From positions 110,616 to 174,615 of the forward strand of contig JAAZZQ010000069.1 of the NCBI GenBank assembly GCA_014239155.1: a stretch of 64,000 bases of DNA. The letters are read 5' to 3'. Positions within the stretch are counted from its first letter, which is position 1, and every line of letters starts with the position of its first letter. Positions 34,421-43,300 of the stretch are shown here, piece after piece. The DNA is from Lachnospiraceae bacterium (lineage in GTDB: Bacteria > Bacillota > Clostridia > Lachnospirales > Lachnospiraceae). Both the position numbers and the translations under genes were made by a program. A model generated the notes under the pieces. The model was not told the DNA's origin and ran no database searches. It saw only the letters and a list, made by a program, of their open reading frames with translations.

Positions 34421-35257
34421 ATGCAATTTGGAATTAGATTACACGATGCTGTACAGGCACCAATAGAAGAGCGGTTAAAAAGAATAAAGGAACAAGGATT
34501 TACTTGTGCACATGTAGCACTATCAAAGGTTATCAGCGAAAATTCTGTGGCACCGCAAGCGCTTACTCCTGGATATGCTATGTATTTAAAACGATTATTC
34601 GACAAAAATGAAATAGATATTGCCGTATTAGGGTGTTATCTTAATCTTGCAAATCCTGATTCTATGCAATTAAGGGCAATTCAGGAAAAATATATGGCAA
34701 ATATTCGTTTTGCGGCACATCTTGGTGCAGGTGTTGTTGGCACCGAAACAGGTGCGCCAAACGTGGAATATAAGTTTGAGGAGGCGTGCTGGAATGAGGA
34801 GTCTTTGCAGATTTTTATAAAGAATCTGCGCCCTGTTGTAAAGTATGCAGAGCAGATGGGGGTTTTGATGGCAATTGAGCCGGTTGTACGGCATATTGTG
34901 TGCAATCCTGCTCGTGCAAGGCGTGTGCTTGATGAGATTGCTTCCCCGAATCTAAGGATTATTTTGGACCCGATTAACTTGCTTGAGAGTTATAATTATG
35001 AAAATCAAGATGCGATTTTTGACGAGGCAATTGAGCTGCTTGGCAAAGATATTGCAGTGTTACATGTGAAAGATTTTGTGATAAAAGGTGGAAAGTTTAT
35101 ATCTGTACCTGTAGGACAGGGACAGTGCCATTGGGATAGAATTATTCCTTATATGAAAAAAGAAAAGCCGTATATGCACGCTACGCTTGAGAATACCAAA
35201 CCAGATAATGCAGTGGCAGCGCTAAATTATATTACAAAAATTTATCAAGATGCATAA
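34421..35257 (+). CDS. Sugar-phosphate isomerase/epimerase-like TIM-barrel protein
   Basis: A 278-residue protein of the xylose-isomerase-like/AP-endonuclease-2 superfamily. Metal ligands are recognisable as Glu in AIEPVV, Asp in IILDPINLLES, the His in VLHVKDF and the Glu in ATLENTKP. AGGAGG lies 6 bases before the ATG. As the last gene of the pectin operon it might isomerise a galacturonate-derived intermediate, but the family is broad and no substrate can be claimed. Confidence 0.82.
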   Translation: MQFGIRLHDAVQAPIEERLKRIKEQGFTCAHVALSKVISENSVAPQALTPGYAMYLKRLFDKNEIDIAVLGCYLNLANPDSMQLRAIQEKYMANIRFAAHLGAGVVGTETGAPNVEYKFEEACWNEESLQIFIKNLRPVVKYAEQMGVLMAIEPVVRHIVCNPARARRVLDEIASPNLRIILDPINLLESYNYENQDAIFDEAIELLGKDIAVLHVKDFVIKGGKFISVPVGQGQCHWDRIIPYMKKEKPYMHATLENTKPDNAVAALNYITKIYQDA

Positions 35258-35284
35258 AAATATTTGTTTTTTTCTGTAATCAAT

Positions 35285-35305
35285 CTGCATGGCTGAACTT
35301 GTAAT
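35285..35305. repeat. Partial match to the end of the 49.5-kb inverted-repeat element
   Basis: The stretch reads CTGCATGGCTGAACTTG, close to CTGCATGACTGAACTGT at the right end of the element at 49444-49628. It may be a decayed copy or coincidence. Confidence 0.3.
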
Positions 35306-35361
35306 AAAAAACTCCCTTTTCGGAATTGTGTGTCTACGAAAAATGGACTTATAAATATACA

Positions 35362-35390
35362 TTGTAAGTAACAGGCAAATATTATATAAT
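35362..35390 (+). promoter_or_regulatory. Predicted sigma-A promoter for the Imm51-like gene
   Basis: TTGTAA (35362-35367) and TATAAT (35385-35390) are 17 bases apart, about 35 bases upstream of the start codon. Confidence 0.6.
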
Positions 35391-35426
35391 CAAATGTATA
35401 AATCGGGATTTGAAAGGAGAACAAGA

Positions 35427-35792
35427 ATGGAAATTACAGAACGGTTTAAAAAGGAAATTGCTCCGTTTTTATGGGTAGAACAAGGAGAAAATGTGGGGGT
35501 TTGTCTAACTGTTGATGATGAATATTTACAGGATGTTTTTGCCACTCGTGAAGAGGAAGGCTTTATAGGCAATGGTTACGATTGGAGTAGCTTGGCTCAG
35601 GTGTTCCTAGATGAGATATGTTCAGATATGCAAGAAAAAATACATTTTGACCCTGAAGCTGATATGTTTTGTGCCTATTCTAAGGATAAAGAAGCTTTGG
35701 CTAATTTTATTCTTCAGTTTAAGAAAGCTTGTGAAGATAAATCATTCATTTTGGATTTGTTCAGCAGAACTGAATATGATGAATATGATTGA
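35427..35792 (+). CDS. Imm51-like immunity protein (orphan)
   Basis: A 121-residue acidic protein whose central GFIGNGYDWSSLAQVFLDE and following FDPEADMFCAYS resemble the Imm51 family, immunity proteins that neutralise polymorphic toxins or contact-dependent effectors in the cytoplasm. The ATG at 35427 has AAAGGAG upstream; an in-frame ATG at 35394 overlaps the promoter. It has its own promoter and no adjacent toxin gene, so it looks like an orphan defence gene. The family call rests on motif memory and is moderate. Confidence 0.6.
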   Translation: MEITERFKKEIAPFLWVEQGENVGVCLTVDDEYLQDVFATREEEGFIGNGYDWSSLAQVFLDEICSDMQEKIHFDPEADMFCAYSKDKEALANFILQFKKACEDKSFILDLFSRTEYDEYD

Positions 35793-36065
35793 TAACTTCT
35801 GGTTTGAAGAATTGCCAAGTGAGTGCCAATTTAATAACCATATGTAAGAATATGCATTGTATTTCAGATTTTAATCAGCGGAAACACTTTCCCGAAAAGG
35901 GAGATAAAAAATTGCATATGGATATTGAAATATTGTTAAAATTATGTCAAAATATTACTGTTTAGAGTTCACAGGAGATGATTGAAACTATTTTGAATAT
36001 AATGTATTACAAGTATATCTGTGGACAAGTATGATATAACAGTTCGTTACGCAGGAGGCAGATTT

Positions 36066-37562
36066 ATGAGAGGAATAGATACACAGGTTCGTAAAACAAG
36101 ACGTGCAATTTTCAGGGAAGTAGCAAACATGGCATATCATTCCACAAATCTTGTGGATGACATGGAAGCGCTTCCCTATAAACTTGTAGATGCAGAAAAT
36201 TCACCTTACTGGGACAATATTTATCGGGAACGCGAGATTATTCGCGAGCGCACAAGACTTGCTATGGGAATGTCGCTGCGCCCAGAAGATGAGCCAGTGC
36301 AGGTGAGTCAGGGTGTGGAGGAGAGCAATATTGATGAGAAATATTATGAGCCGCCTTTGATGCAGGTGATTGCGTCTGCTTGCAATGCATGCCCTGAAAA
36401 CCGATATGAGGTCACAGATAAATGTATGGGGTGTCTTGCGCACCCATGCAATGAAGTTTGTCCAAGAGGAGCGATTACCATGAAAAATGGGCGCTCAATT
36501 ATTGATCAGGAAAAATGTATTAAATGTGGTAAGTGTAAGACAGTATGTCCATATGATGCAATCTCTCACCAGCAACGACCTTGTCTTGCGCATTGTGGCG
36601 TGAATGCAATTCATTCAGATAGTCATGGCAGGGCAGTGATTGACAATGAAAAATGTGTCTCTTGCGGGCAATGTATGGTGAGCTGTCCTTTTGGAGCAAT
36701 TGCAGACAAATCCCAGATTTTTCAGTTGATTCGTGCAATGCAGTCTGGCAGAAAAATTATTGCACAGGTAGCGCCAGCATTTGTAGGGCAGTTTGGACCA
36801 AAGGTAACACCAGATATGCTTAAAACAGCGCTGAAAGAATTAGGCTTTTTTGATGTGTACGAGACAGCAATTGGTGCAGATATGGGTGCTATGACAGAAG
36901 CTGAGCACTATGTCAAGGAAGTTGCAACAGGGGAAGTGCCATTTTTACTTACATCATGTTGTCCGTCTTGGTCAATGCTCGCAAAGAAATTTTTCCCAGA
37001 AACCATTGATAAAATTAGCAATGCATTGACCCCAATGGTTGCGACTGCCAGAGTGATTAAAGAAAAGCACCCAGATGCCAGCGTAGTGTTTATTGGACCA
37101 TGTGCTAGCAAAAAACTTGAGGCAAGTCGCAGAACAATTCGTTCCGATGTAGATTTTGTTATTACTTTTGAGGAACTTGTCGGTATGTTTGAGGCAAAGG
37201 GAATTTTGCTAGAAGAAATCAAGGCGATGGATACAATGAACGACGCGACTGCTGCCGGCCGTGGATATGGTGTAGCAGGAGGCGTTGCCAGTGCTATTGA
37301 GAGCTGCATTAAAGAATATTATCCTGATACAGAGATTCATATAGAACATGCGGAAAGCCTTTCAGAGTGCAAAAAAATCCTAATGCTTGCCAAAGCTGGC
37401 AAAAAAAATGGATGCTTAATTGAAGGCATGGCATGTCCGGGGGGTTGTGTTGCTGGGGCAGGAACAAACATTGCAGTTCCAACTGCGACAAAGGATTTGA
37501 TTGGATTTAAAAATTCTTCTGCGCAGAAGTTGCCAGAACATAATGTTCGCCAACCAGAATAA
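36066..37562 (+). CDS. [FeFe]-hydrogenase-type iron-sulfur protein (monomeric, ferredoxin-fused)
   Basis: A 498-residue cytoplasmic protein. After a unique N-terminal region come several [4Fe-4S] cysteine clusters (CMGCLAHPCNEVCP, CIKCGKCKTVCP, CVSCGQCMVSCP), then an H-cluster domain with L1 TSCCPSW, L2 FIGPCASKK and L3 EGMACPGGCVAG; the four H-cluster cysteines are all present. Ser replaces the usual Gly in L1 and Ala-Ser replaces Thr-Ala in L2, which suggests a non-classical (group B-like) or sensory hydrogenase. AGGAGG 7 bases before 36066 fixes the start; the frame is open from 36021. No maturase genes are nearby. Confidence 0.88.
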   Translation: MRGIDTQVRKTRRAIFREVANMAYHSTNLVDDMEALPYKLVDAENSPYWDNIYREREIIRERTRLAMGMSLRPEDEPVQVSQGVEESNIDEKYYEPPLMQVIASACNACPENRYEVTDKCMGCLAHPCNEVCPRGAITMKNGRSIIDQEKCIKCGKCKTVCPYDAISHQQRPCLAHCGVNAIHSDSHGRAVIDNEKCVSCGQCMVSCPFGAIADKSQIFQLIRAMQSGRKIIAQVAPAFVGQFGPKVTPDMLKTALKELGFFDVYETAIGADMGAMTEAEHYVKEVATGEVPFLLTSCCPSWSMLAKKFFPETIDKISNALTPMVATARVIKEKHPDASVVFIGPCASKKLEASRRTIRSDVDFVITFEELVGMFEAKGILLEEIKAMDTMNDATAAGRGYGVAGGVASAIESCIKEYYPDTEIHIEHAESLSECKKILMLAKAGKKNGCLIEGMACPGGCVAGAGTNIAVPTATKDLIGFKNSSAQKLPEHNVRQPE

Positions 37563-37601
37563 TACTATGATATATGACAAGAAAGAGGAGGATTTGAGAG
37601 T

Positions 37602-39065
37602 ATGTCTAAAAAAGTAAGATGCAGATATGCGCCAAGCCCAACGGGCAGAATGCATGTTGGAAATCTGCGCTCTGCATTATATGAGTTTTTGATTGCGAAG
37701 CACGCGGGGGGAGATTTTATTTTTCGTTTGGAGGATACTGACCGCGAGCGTTATGTAGAGGGTGCAGTTGATATTATTTACAATACGTTAAAAGAAACAG
37801 GACTGACATATGATGAAGGACCCGATAAGGATAAAGGATATGGACCTTATGTGCAGAGTGAGCGCGTGCAGGCAGGCATTTATATGAAGTACGCAAAGGA
37901 ACTGATTGACAAGGGAGAGGCGTATTATTGTTTCTGTGATAAAGAACGGCTTGCCACGCTAAAATCAGAGGTTGTGGAAGGAAAAGAAATCACAGTTTAT
38001 GACAAGCACTGCCTTGGACTTTCTAAAGAGGAAATCGAGCAGAAACTTGCAAGTGGGATTCCTTATGTGATTCGTCAGAACAACCCAACAGAAGGCACTA
38101 CAAGTTTTCATGATGAGCTTTACGGAGATATTACAATTGATAATTCCGAGCTCGACGATATGATTTTAATTAAGTCCGATGGATATCCTACCTATAATTT
38201 TGCAAATGTAGTAGACGATCACTTAATGGAGATAACACATGTTGTTCGCGGCAATGAATATCTGTCCTCCACACCAAAATATAATCGTCTGTATGAAGCA
38301 TTTGGCTGGGAAATACCAACTTATGTGCATCTGCCATTAATTACAGACGAGGAGCACAAAAAACTTAGCAAGCGCAGTGGACATTCTTCATTTGAGGATA
38401 TTGTAGAACAGGGGATTTTGCCAGAAGCAATTATAAATTTCGTTGCGTTACTTGGTTGGAGTCCAGAGGACAATCGAGAAATTTTCACACTGGAAGAACT
38501 AATTCGTGATTTTGACTATACTAGAATTAATAAATCTCCGTCTGTATTTGATATGAATAAACTCAGATGGATGAATAGCGAGTATATTAAGGCGATGGAG
38601 TTTGATCGGTTTTATGAGATGGCGCTTCCCTATATGAAAGAGGTTATAAGCAAGGATTTGGATTTAAAGAAAATCGCTGTTATGGTAAAAACCAGAATTG
38701 AGACATTCCCTGACATAAAAGATTTGATTGGATTCTTTGAGACATTGCCAGCGTATGACACAACAATGTATACACATAAAAAAATGAAGACGACAGAAGA
38801 AAGTGCATTGATTGTGTTAAAAGAGATTCTTCCGTTATTAGAAGCGCAGGAAGACTATTCCAATGATGCGCTCTATCAGCTTTTATTGTCCTATGTAACA
38901 GAAAAGGAAGTGAAAAACGGATATGTTATGTGGCCAATAAGAACAGCAGTTTCTGGATTACAAATGACACCTGCTGGGGCAACAGAGATTATGGAAATTC
39001 TTGGAAAAGAAGAAACCCTAATAAGGATTAGAAAGGGTATTGAATTACTTGAAAATACTAGATAA
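37602..39065 (+). CDS. gltX: Glutamyl-tRNA synthetase
   Basis: Charges tRNA-Glu (and possibly tRNA-Gln for amidation). The 487-residue class I synthetase has the HIGH-equivalent HVGN in [16 protein letters not shown], the KMSKS-equivalent KLSKRSG, and the [11 protein letters not shown] segment. The C-terminal ~150 residues are the anticodon-binding helical domain. RBS AGGAGG and ATG at 37602. It overlaps the helicase gene that follows. Confidence 0.96.
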   Translation: MSKKVRCRYAPSPTGRMHVGNLRSALYEFLIAKHAGGDFIFRLEDTDRERYVEGAVDIIYNTLKETGLTYDEGPDKDKGYGPYVQSERVQAGIYMKYAKELIDKGEAYYCFCDKERLATLKSEVVEGKEITVYDKHCLGLSKEEIEQKLASGIPYVIRQNNPTEGTTSFHDELYGDITIDNSELDDMILIKSDGYPTYNFANVVDDHLMEITHVVRGNEYLSSTPKYNRLYEAFGWEIPTYVHLPLITDEEHKKLSKRSGHSSFEDIVEQGILPEAIINFVALLGWSPEDNREIFTLEELIRDFDYTRINKSPSVFDMNKLRWMNSEYIKAMEFDRFYEMALPYMKEVISKDLDLKKIAVMVKTRIETFPDIKDLIGFFETLPAYDTTMYTHKKMKTTEESALIVLKEILPLLEAQEDYSNDALYQLLLSYVTEKEVKNGYVMWPIRTAVSGLQMTPAGATEIMEILGKEETLIRIRKGIELLENTR

Positions 39066-40923
39066 AAACAGTGTAAACGAAGCCCAATACAGGGCGATTA
39101 CGCACGGAGCTGGGGCAATGCTTGTACTAGCAGGACCTGGCTCCGGCAAAACTTTTGTGGTGACACAGAGAATTAAATATCTGATTGAACAACATCATAT
39201 CAAACCGGAGGATATTCTTGTAATTACTTTTACCAAGGCAGCGGCAACAGAGATGCAGGATCGTTTTGCTAAACTGAACGCAGGAAAACTTTATCCGGTT
39301 CATTTCGGTACATTTCACTCAATCTTTTTTCAAATTTTAAGACATACCTATCGTTTTACAGCGCAGAATATTATAAGAGAACGTGACAAATATCGTTTTT
39401 TGACACAGATTATCAGTGAGATGCCAGAGGAACTTCATGCTCAAGTGCAAATAGAGGATAATATAGAACTATTACAAAATTTATTGTCGGAGATTAGCGC
39501 TGTAAAAAACAATGGCATTACACCACAGGAAATTCAAAGCACAACGGTATCACAGGCAGAATTTGAATATATTTTTCAAAAGTATAAACAAGAGATGAAT
39601 CGTTGTAAATTGATTGATTTTGACGATATGGTTCTTTTGTGTCGCAATCTTCTTGTAGAGCGACCAGATACACTAAAATTGTGGCAGGAACGCTTTCAGT
39701 ATATTCTTGTCGATGAATTTCAAGATATTTGCGCATTGCAATATGAAGTTGTAAGGCTGCTTGCCAAACCACAAGACAATCTATTTATTGTGGGAGATGA
39801 CGATCAATCTATTTACGGTTTTCGTGGGTCAAAACCTGAAATTATGATGAATTTTACAAAAGATTATCCAGAAGCACAACAAGTGTTACTTAATATTAAT
39901 TATCGAAGTAAACAAGGAATTGTTGATACTGCCGGAAAGCTGATTGCACACAATAAGGTTCGTTTTGCAAAAGAGGTAAAAGCGCAAAATAAACAGACTG
40001 ACGGAGTGAATGTATATTCGTTTTCTTCAAAATTAAAACAGGCAGAGAGTATAGCGTTGCTTATTAAACAGTATATGGAACAACCTGCTGCAAAGTACAG
40101 TGACATTGCAATTTTATATCGCACGAACAATCATACAGTGTACACAGCAGATAAATTGATGAAGGAAGGGATTCCGTTTCATATGAAAGAAAAACCACAA
40201 AATATCTATGACAATCCTATTGCAAAAGATATTATTGCATACTTAAACTATGCGTTGTATGAGAATTGTTTGGAAGATTTTTTGCGGATTATGAATCGGC
40301 CAGTGCGCTATATTAAGAAAAGTACAGTGCCACGTCAAGTATTTCGCATGGAAGCCTTAATACAGAATAATAAATCAACAGCGTACGTTGTGCAAAATAT
40401 TGTTGAACTGTATGAATCACTACGATTTATCAAGGGGCTAAATCCTTTTTCGGCAGTAAATTTTATTAGAAAAGGGATTGGATATGAAGCATTTTTGAAA
40501 AAACAGGCGTTGGAGAATGGTAAAGACGCAGCAAAAGAAATAGAACTGTTAGAAGAACTAATGCAACTTGCAAAAGATTTTGAGACCATTCCAGAATGGT
40601 TGGAACATATACAGAATTATGATACGATAATGCGTGAGATAACACAGCAAGAAAATGATCCAAACTTAGCGCAAACAGATGCAGTGAGCATGGTGACAAT
40701 GCATTCTTCTAAGGGACTAGAATGGAAAGTTGTAATCTTGCCAGATGTCAATGAGGGCGTTGTCCCGCATAAAAAGGCTATTACAGACAATGAACTTGAA
40801 GAGGAGCGCAGAATGTTCTATGTGGCAATGACACGCGCAAAAGAGAATCTTTTTCTTTTTTATATTCAAGAAAAAGAGGCAGGAAACCTCCTGCCCTCGC
40901 GATTTTTAGATGAAATATTATGA
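39049..40923 (+). CDS. UvrD/PcrA-family ATP-dependent DNA helicase
   Basis: A ~624-residue superfamily 1A helicase with the complete motif set: Walker [43 protein letters not shown] and FYVAMTRAK. It is shorter than classical PcrA (~730) and lacks the C-terminal extension, resembling short UvrD-like helicases. The start is uncertain: TTG at 39049 ([13 protein letters not shown]) or TTG at 39040, both inside the end of gltX, with AAAGGG upstream. Its stop overlaps the convergent DUF2225 gene tail by 6 bases. Confidence 0.9.
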   Translation: MKILDKNSVNEAQYRAITHGAGAMLVLAGPGSGKTFVVTQRIKYLIEQHHIKPEDILVITFTKAAATEMQDRFAKLNAGKLYPVHFGTFHSIFFQILRHTYRFTAQNIIRERDKYRFLTQIISEMPEELHAQVQIEDNIELLQNLLSEISAVKNNGITPQEIQSTTVSQAEFEYIFQKYKQEMNRCKLIDFDDMVLLCRNLLVERPDTLKLWQERFQYILVDEFQDICALQYEVVRLLAKPQDNLFIVGDDDQSIYGFRGSKPEIMMNFTKDYPEAQQVLLNINYRSKQGIVDTAGKLIAHNKVRFAKEVKAQNKQTDGVNVYSFSSKLKQAESIALLIKQYMEQPAAKYSDIAILYRTNNHTVYTADKLMKEGIPFHMKEKPQNIYDNPIAKDIIAYLNYALYENCLEDFLRIMNRPVRYIKKSTVPRQVFRMEALIQNNKSTAYVVQNIVELYESLRFIKGLNPFSAVNFIRKGIGYEAFLKKQALENGKDAAKEIELLEELMQLAKDFETIPEWLEHIQNYDTIMREITQQENDPNLAQTDAVSMVTMHSSKGLEWKVVILPDVNEGVVPHKKAITDNELEEERRMFYVAMTRAKENLFLFYIQEKEAGNLLPSRFLDEIL

Positions 40924-41676
40924 TTCTTGGGACTCTTGTTCTCGAAGTTTTGTGATTTGTTCTTTCAGTTCCAAACTCTTATCTTTTAGGCGTGGACTGA
41001 CACTTCTACTAGTGACAACGCCAGATAAAAGCTGCATGGCAGTCTGGTATTCTCCCTTGCGAAAAGCGTAGTATGCCAAAAGGTAATCAAGCGTTGTCTC
41101 GTTCATTCCAGCGATAGGAAAGCCTTCGTGCATACGCGCGCTTGTCAAGCGATCATTTGCATTCATTGCCGCATTCTCTGCCTCTTTAAGATAGAGTTCT
41201 TTTTTGGAGGCTGTATCGGAAGCCTCTTCAGGCAACTCATCGGCAAGGTCTTGATACAACCAGCTTATTTTCAGGCAGACATTTCCAATTTCGCTGTCTT
41301 TTCCGCCTTTTGTAATCGTACAGAACAGTACCATTTTCATACGGCTAATTGCCATTTCTGTTGTGTAGAAATCACATACTGTCTCAGGGTGTGATTTGTA
41401 ATTGGAACTAATTTTTTCACGAATTAATTTTCGTTGGGTTGCTGTAGTGTTGGTAAAATTTTTGGTCAGTGCGGCAAAACCACAGTTGGGGCAGCAGATA
41501 GCATCGTATTTTGTGATGTTAATATTGCTGTGAATTGGTCTTAAATCAGCCATTGTATCCACAAACTTCGCAGAGTTTGCTTTGACTACTTTAGAGTGAA
41601 ATTGTTTGTCACAAACTGGACAGGTATATTGTTTGTCTATGAGAAGAGCTTTTTCGTTCTTTTCATTTTCCTCCAT
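40918..41676 (-). CDS. DUF2225-family zinc-binding protein
   Basis: A 252-residue soluble protein with two zinc-knuckle pairs at the N-terminus (CPVC near residue 19 and CPNCGFAAL near 61) followed by a helical, TPR-like region (TLDYLLAYYAFRKGEYQTAMQLL). This matches DUF2225 proteins common in clostridia, of unknown function. It follows the DUF1292 gene by 23 bases on the same strand and ends convergently with the helicase, sharing 6 bases. Confidence 0.85.
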   Translation of the reverse strand: MEENEKNEKALLIDKQYTCPVCDKQFHSKVVKANSAKFVDTMADLRPIHSNINITKYDAICCPNCGFAALTKNFTNTTATQRKLIREKISSNYKSHPETVCDFYTTEMAISRMKMVLFCTITKGGKDSEIGNVCLKISWLYQDLADELPEEASDTASKKELYLKEAENAAMNANDRLTSARMHEGFPIAGMNETTLDYLLAYYAFRKGEYQTAMQLLSGVVTSRSVSPRLKDKSLELKEQITKLREQESQES

Positions 41677-41699
41677 ATGGTTGTCTTCCTCCTGAATTT

Positions 41700-42032
41700 C
41701 TATTCGTTTTTATTTTTAATGAGTTCGTCAAACTCAACATTGTCAAGGTATTCATCAAAAGCGTCCGCAACATTGTCATACTCTTCGTCATCGTCAATGT
41801 ATGTCAGTTTTGGTTCCGCTTCAGGATTTTCTAGGTCTTCCTCATACTGATAAAACCATACCTCGCCATCATCATTGTTTCCATTCTCATCAAGCGGCAG
41901 CAGGGCGATATAATCCTTTTTATCCACAGTTAAAATTGTGATAATTGCACAGTTTACAATTTGACCATCATCAAGTTCAAGTTCAACGGTCATCTCTTCA
42001 TCGCCATAGTTATTTGCGTTGTTGTCTGTCAT
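41700..42032 (-). CDS. DUF1292-family acidic protein
   Basis: A 110-residue very acidic protein with the DUF1292 pattern: EMTVELELDDGQIVNCAI, then YIALLPLDE and FYQYEED. Members are widespread in Firmicutes, often near YqgF/alanyl-tRNA synthetase genes, and have no assigned function. I use the ATG at 42032, although in-frame TTG/GTG codons lie five codons upstream with AAAGG. It probably shares a transcript with DUF2225. Confidence 0.82.
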   Translation of the reverse strand: MTDNNANNYGDEEMTVELELDDGQIVNCAIITILTVDKKDYIALLPLDENGNNDDGEVWFYQYEEDLENPEAEPKLTYIDDDEEYDNVADAFDEYLDNVEFDELIKNKNE

Positions 42033-42241
42033 GAATTTGTACACCAAACCTTTCTAAAGTTTCAGGGTTCGCCTGTAAACATATCTTTGAATACACCCTG
42101 AGAGTAAATTGGAATTATTGCCAACATTCTTATCTTACCCAAATTATATGGACAAATCAAGAAGTTTTTCCAATTTATTGTGAGTTGTTTTGCTTTTTTG
42201 AAAATATTTTTCAAAAATTAGGTCGATAAAGCGCGAATTAC
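42033..42241. other. Leader of the DUF1292 gene and non-coding spacer
   Basis: No ORF. A CAGGGT/ACCCTG pair (about 42063-42101) can form a stem in the minus-strand leader. The rest is AT-rich; I see no further structure. Confidence 0.4.
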
Positions 42242-42271
42242 TTGACATAGAGTATAGAAAGCGAGTATCAT
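42242..42271 (+). promoter_or_regulatory. Strong promoter ahead of a candidate structured RNA
   Basis: Consensus TTGACA (42242-42247) and TATCAT (42266-42271) with an 18-base spacer. Transcription would start near 42278, 250 bases before the next start codon. Confidence 0.65.
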
Positions 42272-42277
42272 AAAAAT

Positions 42278-42510
42278 ATAGAAATGCGTAAACTGACACA
42301 GTTCAAGAATGCCATCGGCATTCTTGCTGCGGCGTGCGGGTCAGCTCTGCTGGCATATTACGGATTTGTACGCCTGCAATCCTGCCGGGAGGCTTATCTT
42401 AGTCGGAGATTGTACTTTCGTTGAGACAAAATTGTATATTACTCGCCACTTATAGAAGCGGGAGTTTTCTCCGGATGAGATAAGACGGATTTTGTGATTT
42501 TGCCGTGAGA
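42278..42510 (+). ncRNA. Candidate structured RNA (leader or independent ncRNA)
   Basis: A ~230-base non-coding stretch, clearly richer in G and C than its surroundings, begins at a strong promoter. Stems: CGTAA (42287-42291)/TTACG (42358-42362), CTGAC (42293-42297)/GTCAG (42340-42344), CAAGAATGCC (42304-42313)/GGCATTCTTG (42317-42326), GGATT (42362-42366)/AATCC (42378-42382), long-range CTTATCT (42393-42399)/AGATAAG (42478-42484), and ACGG/CCGT (42485-42506). There is no T-tract terminator before the sirtuin-like gene. I could not match it to a riboswitch class; a 6S- or raiA-type RNA are options I cannot confirm. Confidence 0.6.
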
Positions 42511-42528
42511 GGCACTTGAGGTACTAAA

Positions 42529-43275
42529 ATGGAAATAAAAACAGATGAAAGGATCATTAACTTCATAAAAAGAAAAATAGAAAAATCCAAAAATGTTGTA
42601 GCGGTGCTTGGCATAGAGATGCTTGTGGAGAGCGGTGGATGTGATCTTGACACAAATGATGAGAATTATCGCGTGGAGGAAGAGTACGGATTTTGCCCAG
42701 AGGACATGCTATCAACAAGCTTTTTTAATGCAAAAGTTGAGAAATTTTATCGTTTTTACAAAAAGGAAATTCTGGGAATGCAGATGCACTCCACACCCGC
42801 GTATGATGCGCTGATGAGACTGCACGCACAGGGTAAGCTCTCCGCAGTAATCAATCAAAATTTTCACGGATTGCCACAGGATGTAAAATTAAACAAAATA
42901 ATTGATCTAAATGGTAGTATCCATATTAATCAATGTCCTCACTGTGATAAGGATTTTGATATGCAGTATGTTATAAATGCGAAAGGGATTCCGCAGTGCG
43001 ATCACTGCAAAGTAGCAATTAGACCGGGAATCCGTCTGTTGGGAGAGCGCGTTGAGTCAGCGATGATGACACAGGCAGCAGTGGCTTGTGAAGCGGCAGA
43101 TGTTCTCTTGATACTCGGGAAGAATATGTACAATGACAGACTTGAATATAGTGCAGCTCCAGAACATGAGCAGCTAAAAGTGCTTTTTACTAAGAGTGAA
43201 TTTGAACAAAACAACAAAGTGAATTTTATTATTAGAGATGATATCTGTAAATTCCTACCTCTTATTATCAATTAA
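42529..43275 (+). CDS. Sirtuin-like protein with degenerate active-site motifs
   Basis: A 248-residue Sir2-fold protein. The zinc module is intact (CPHC near residue 136 and CDHC), and a QNFHG segment echoes the sirtuin TQNID motif. But the NAD loop GAGIS is replaced by GIEML (residues 28-32), and the catalytic His of the HG motif is replaced in DLNGSI. Deacetylation by the normal mechanism is therefore doubtful; NAD or ADP-ribose binding may persist. The ATG at 42529 follows TTGAGG. It lies directly downstream of the structured RNA and 26 bases before the GlgX-like gene. Confidence 0.78.
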   Translation: MEIKTDERIINFIKRKIEKSKNVVAVLGIEMLVESGGCDLDTNDENYRVEEEYGFCPEDMLSTSFFNAKVEKFYRFYKKEILGMQMHSTPAYDALMRLHAQGKLSAVINQNFHGLPQDVKLNKIIDLNGSIHINQCPHCDKDFDMQYVINAKGIPQCDHCKVAIRPGIRLLGERVESAMMTQAAVACEAADVLLILGKNMYNDRLEYSAAPEHEQLKVLFTKSEFEQNNKVNFIIRDDICKFLPLIIN

Positions 43276-43300
43276 ATTACAGCAAGAATTGTGAGGTTAT

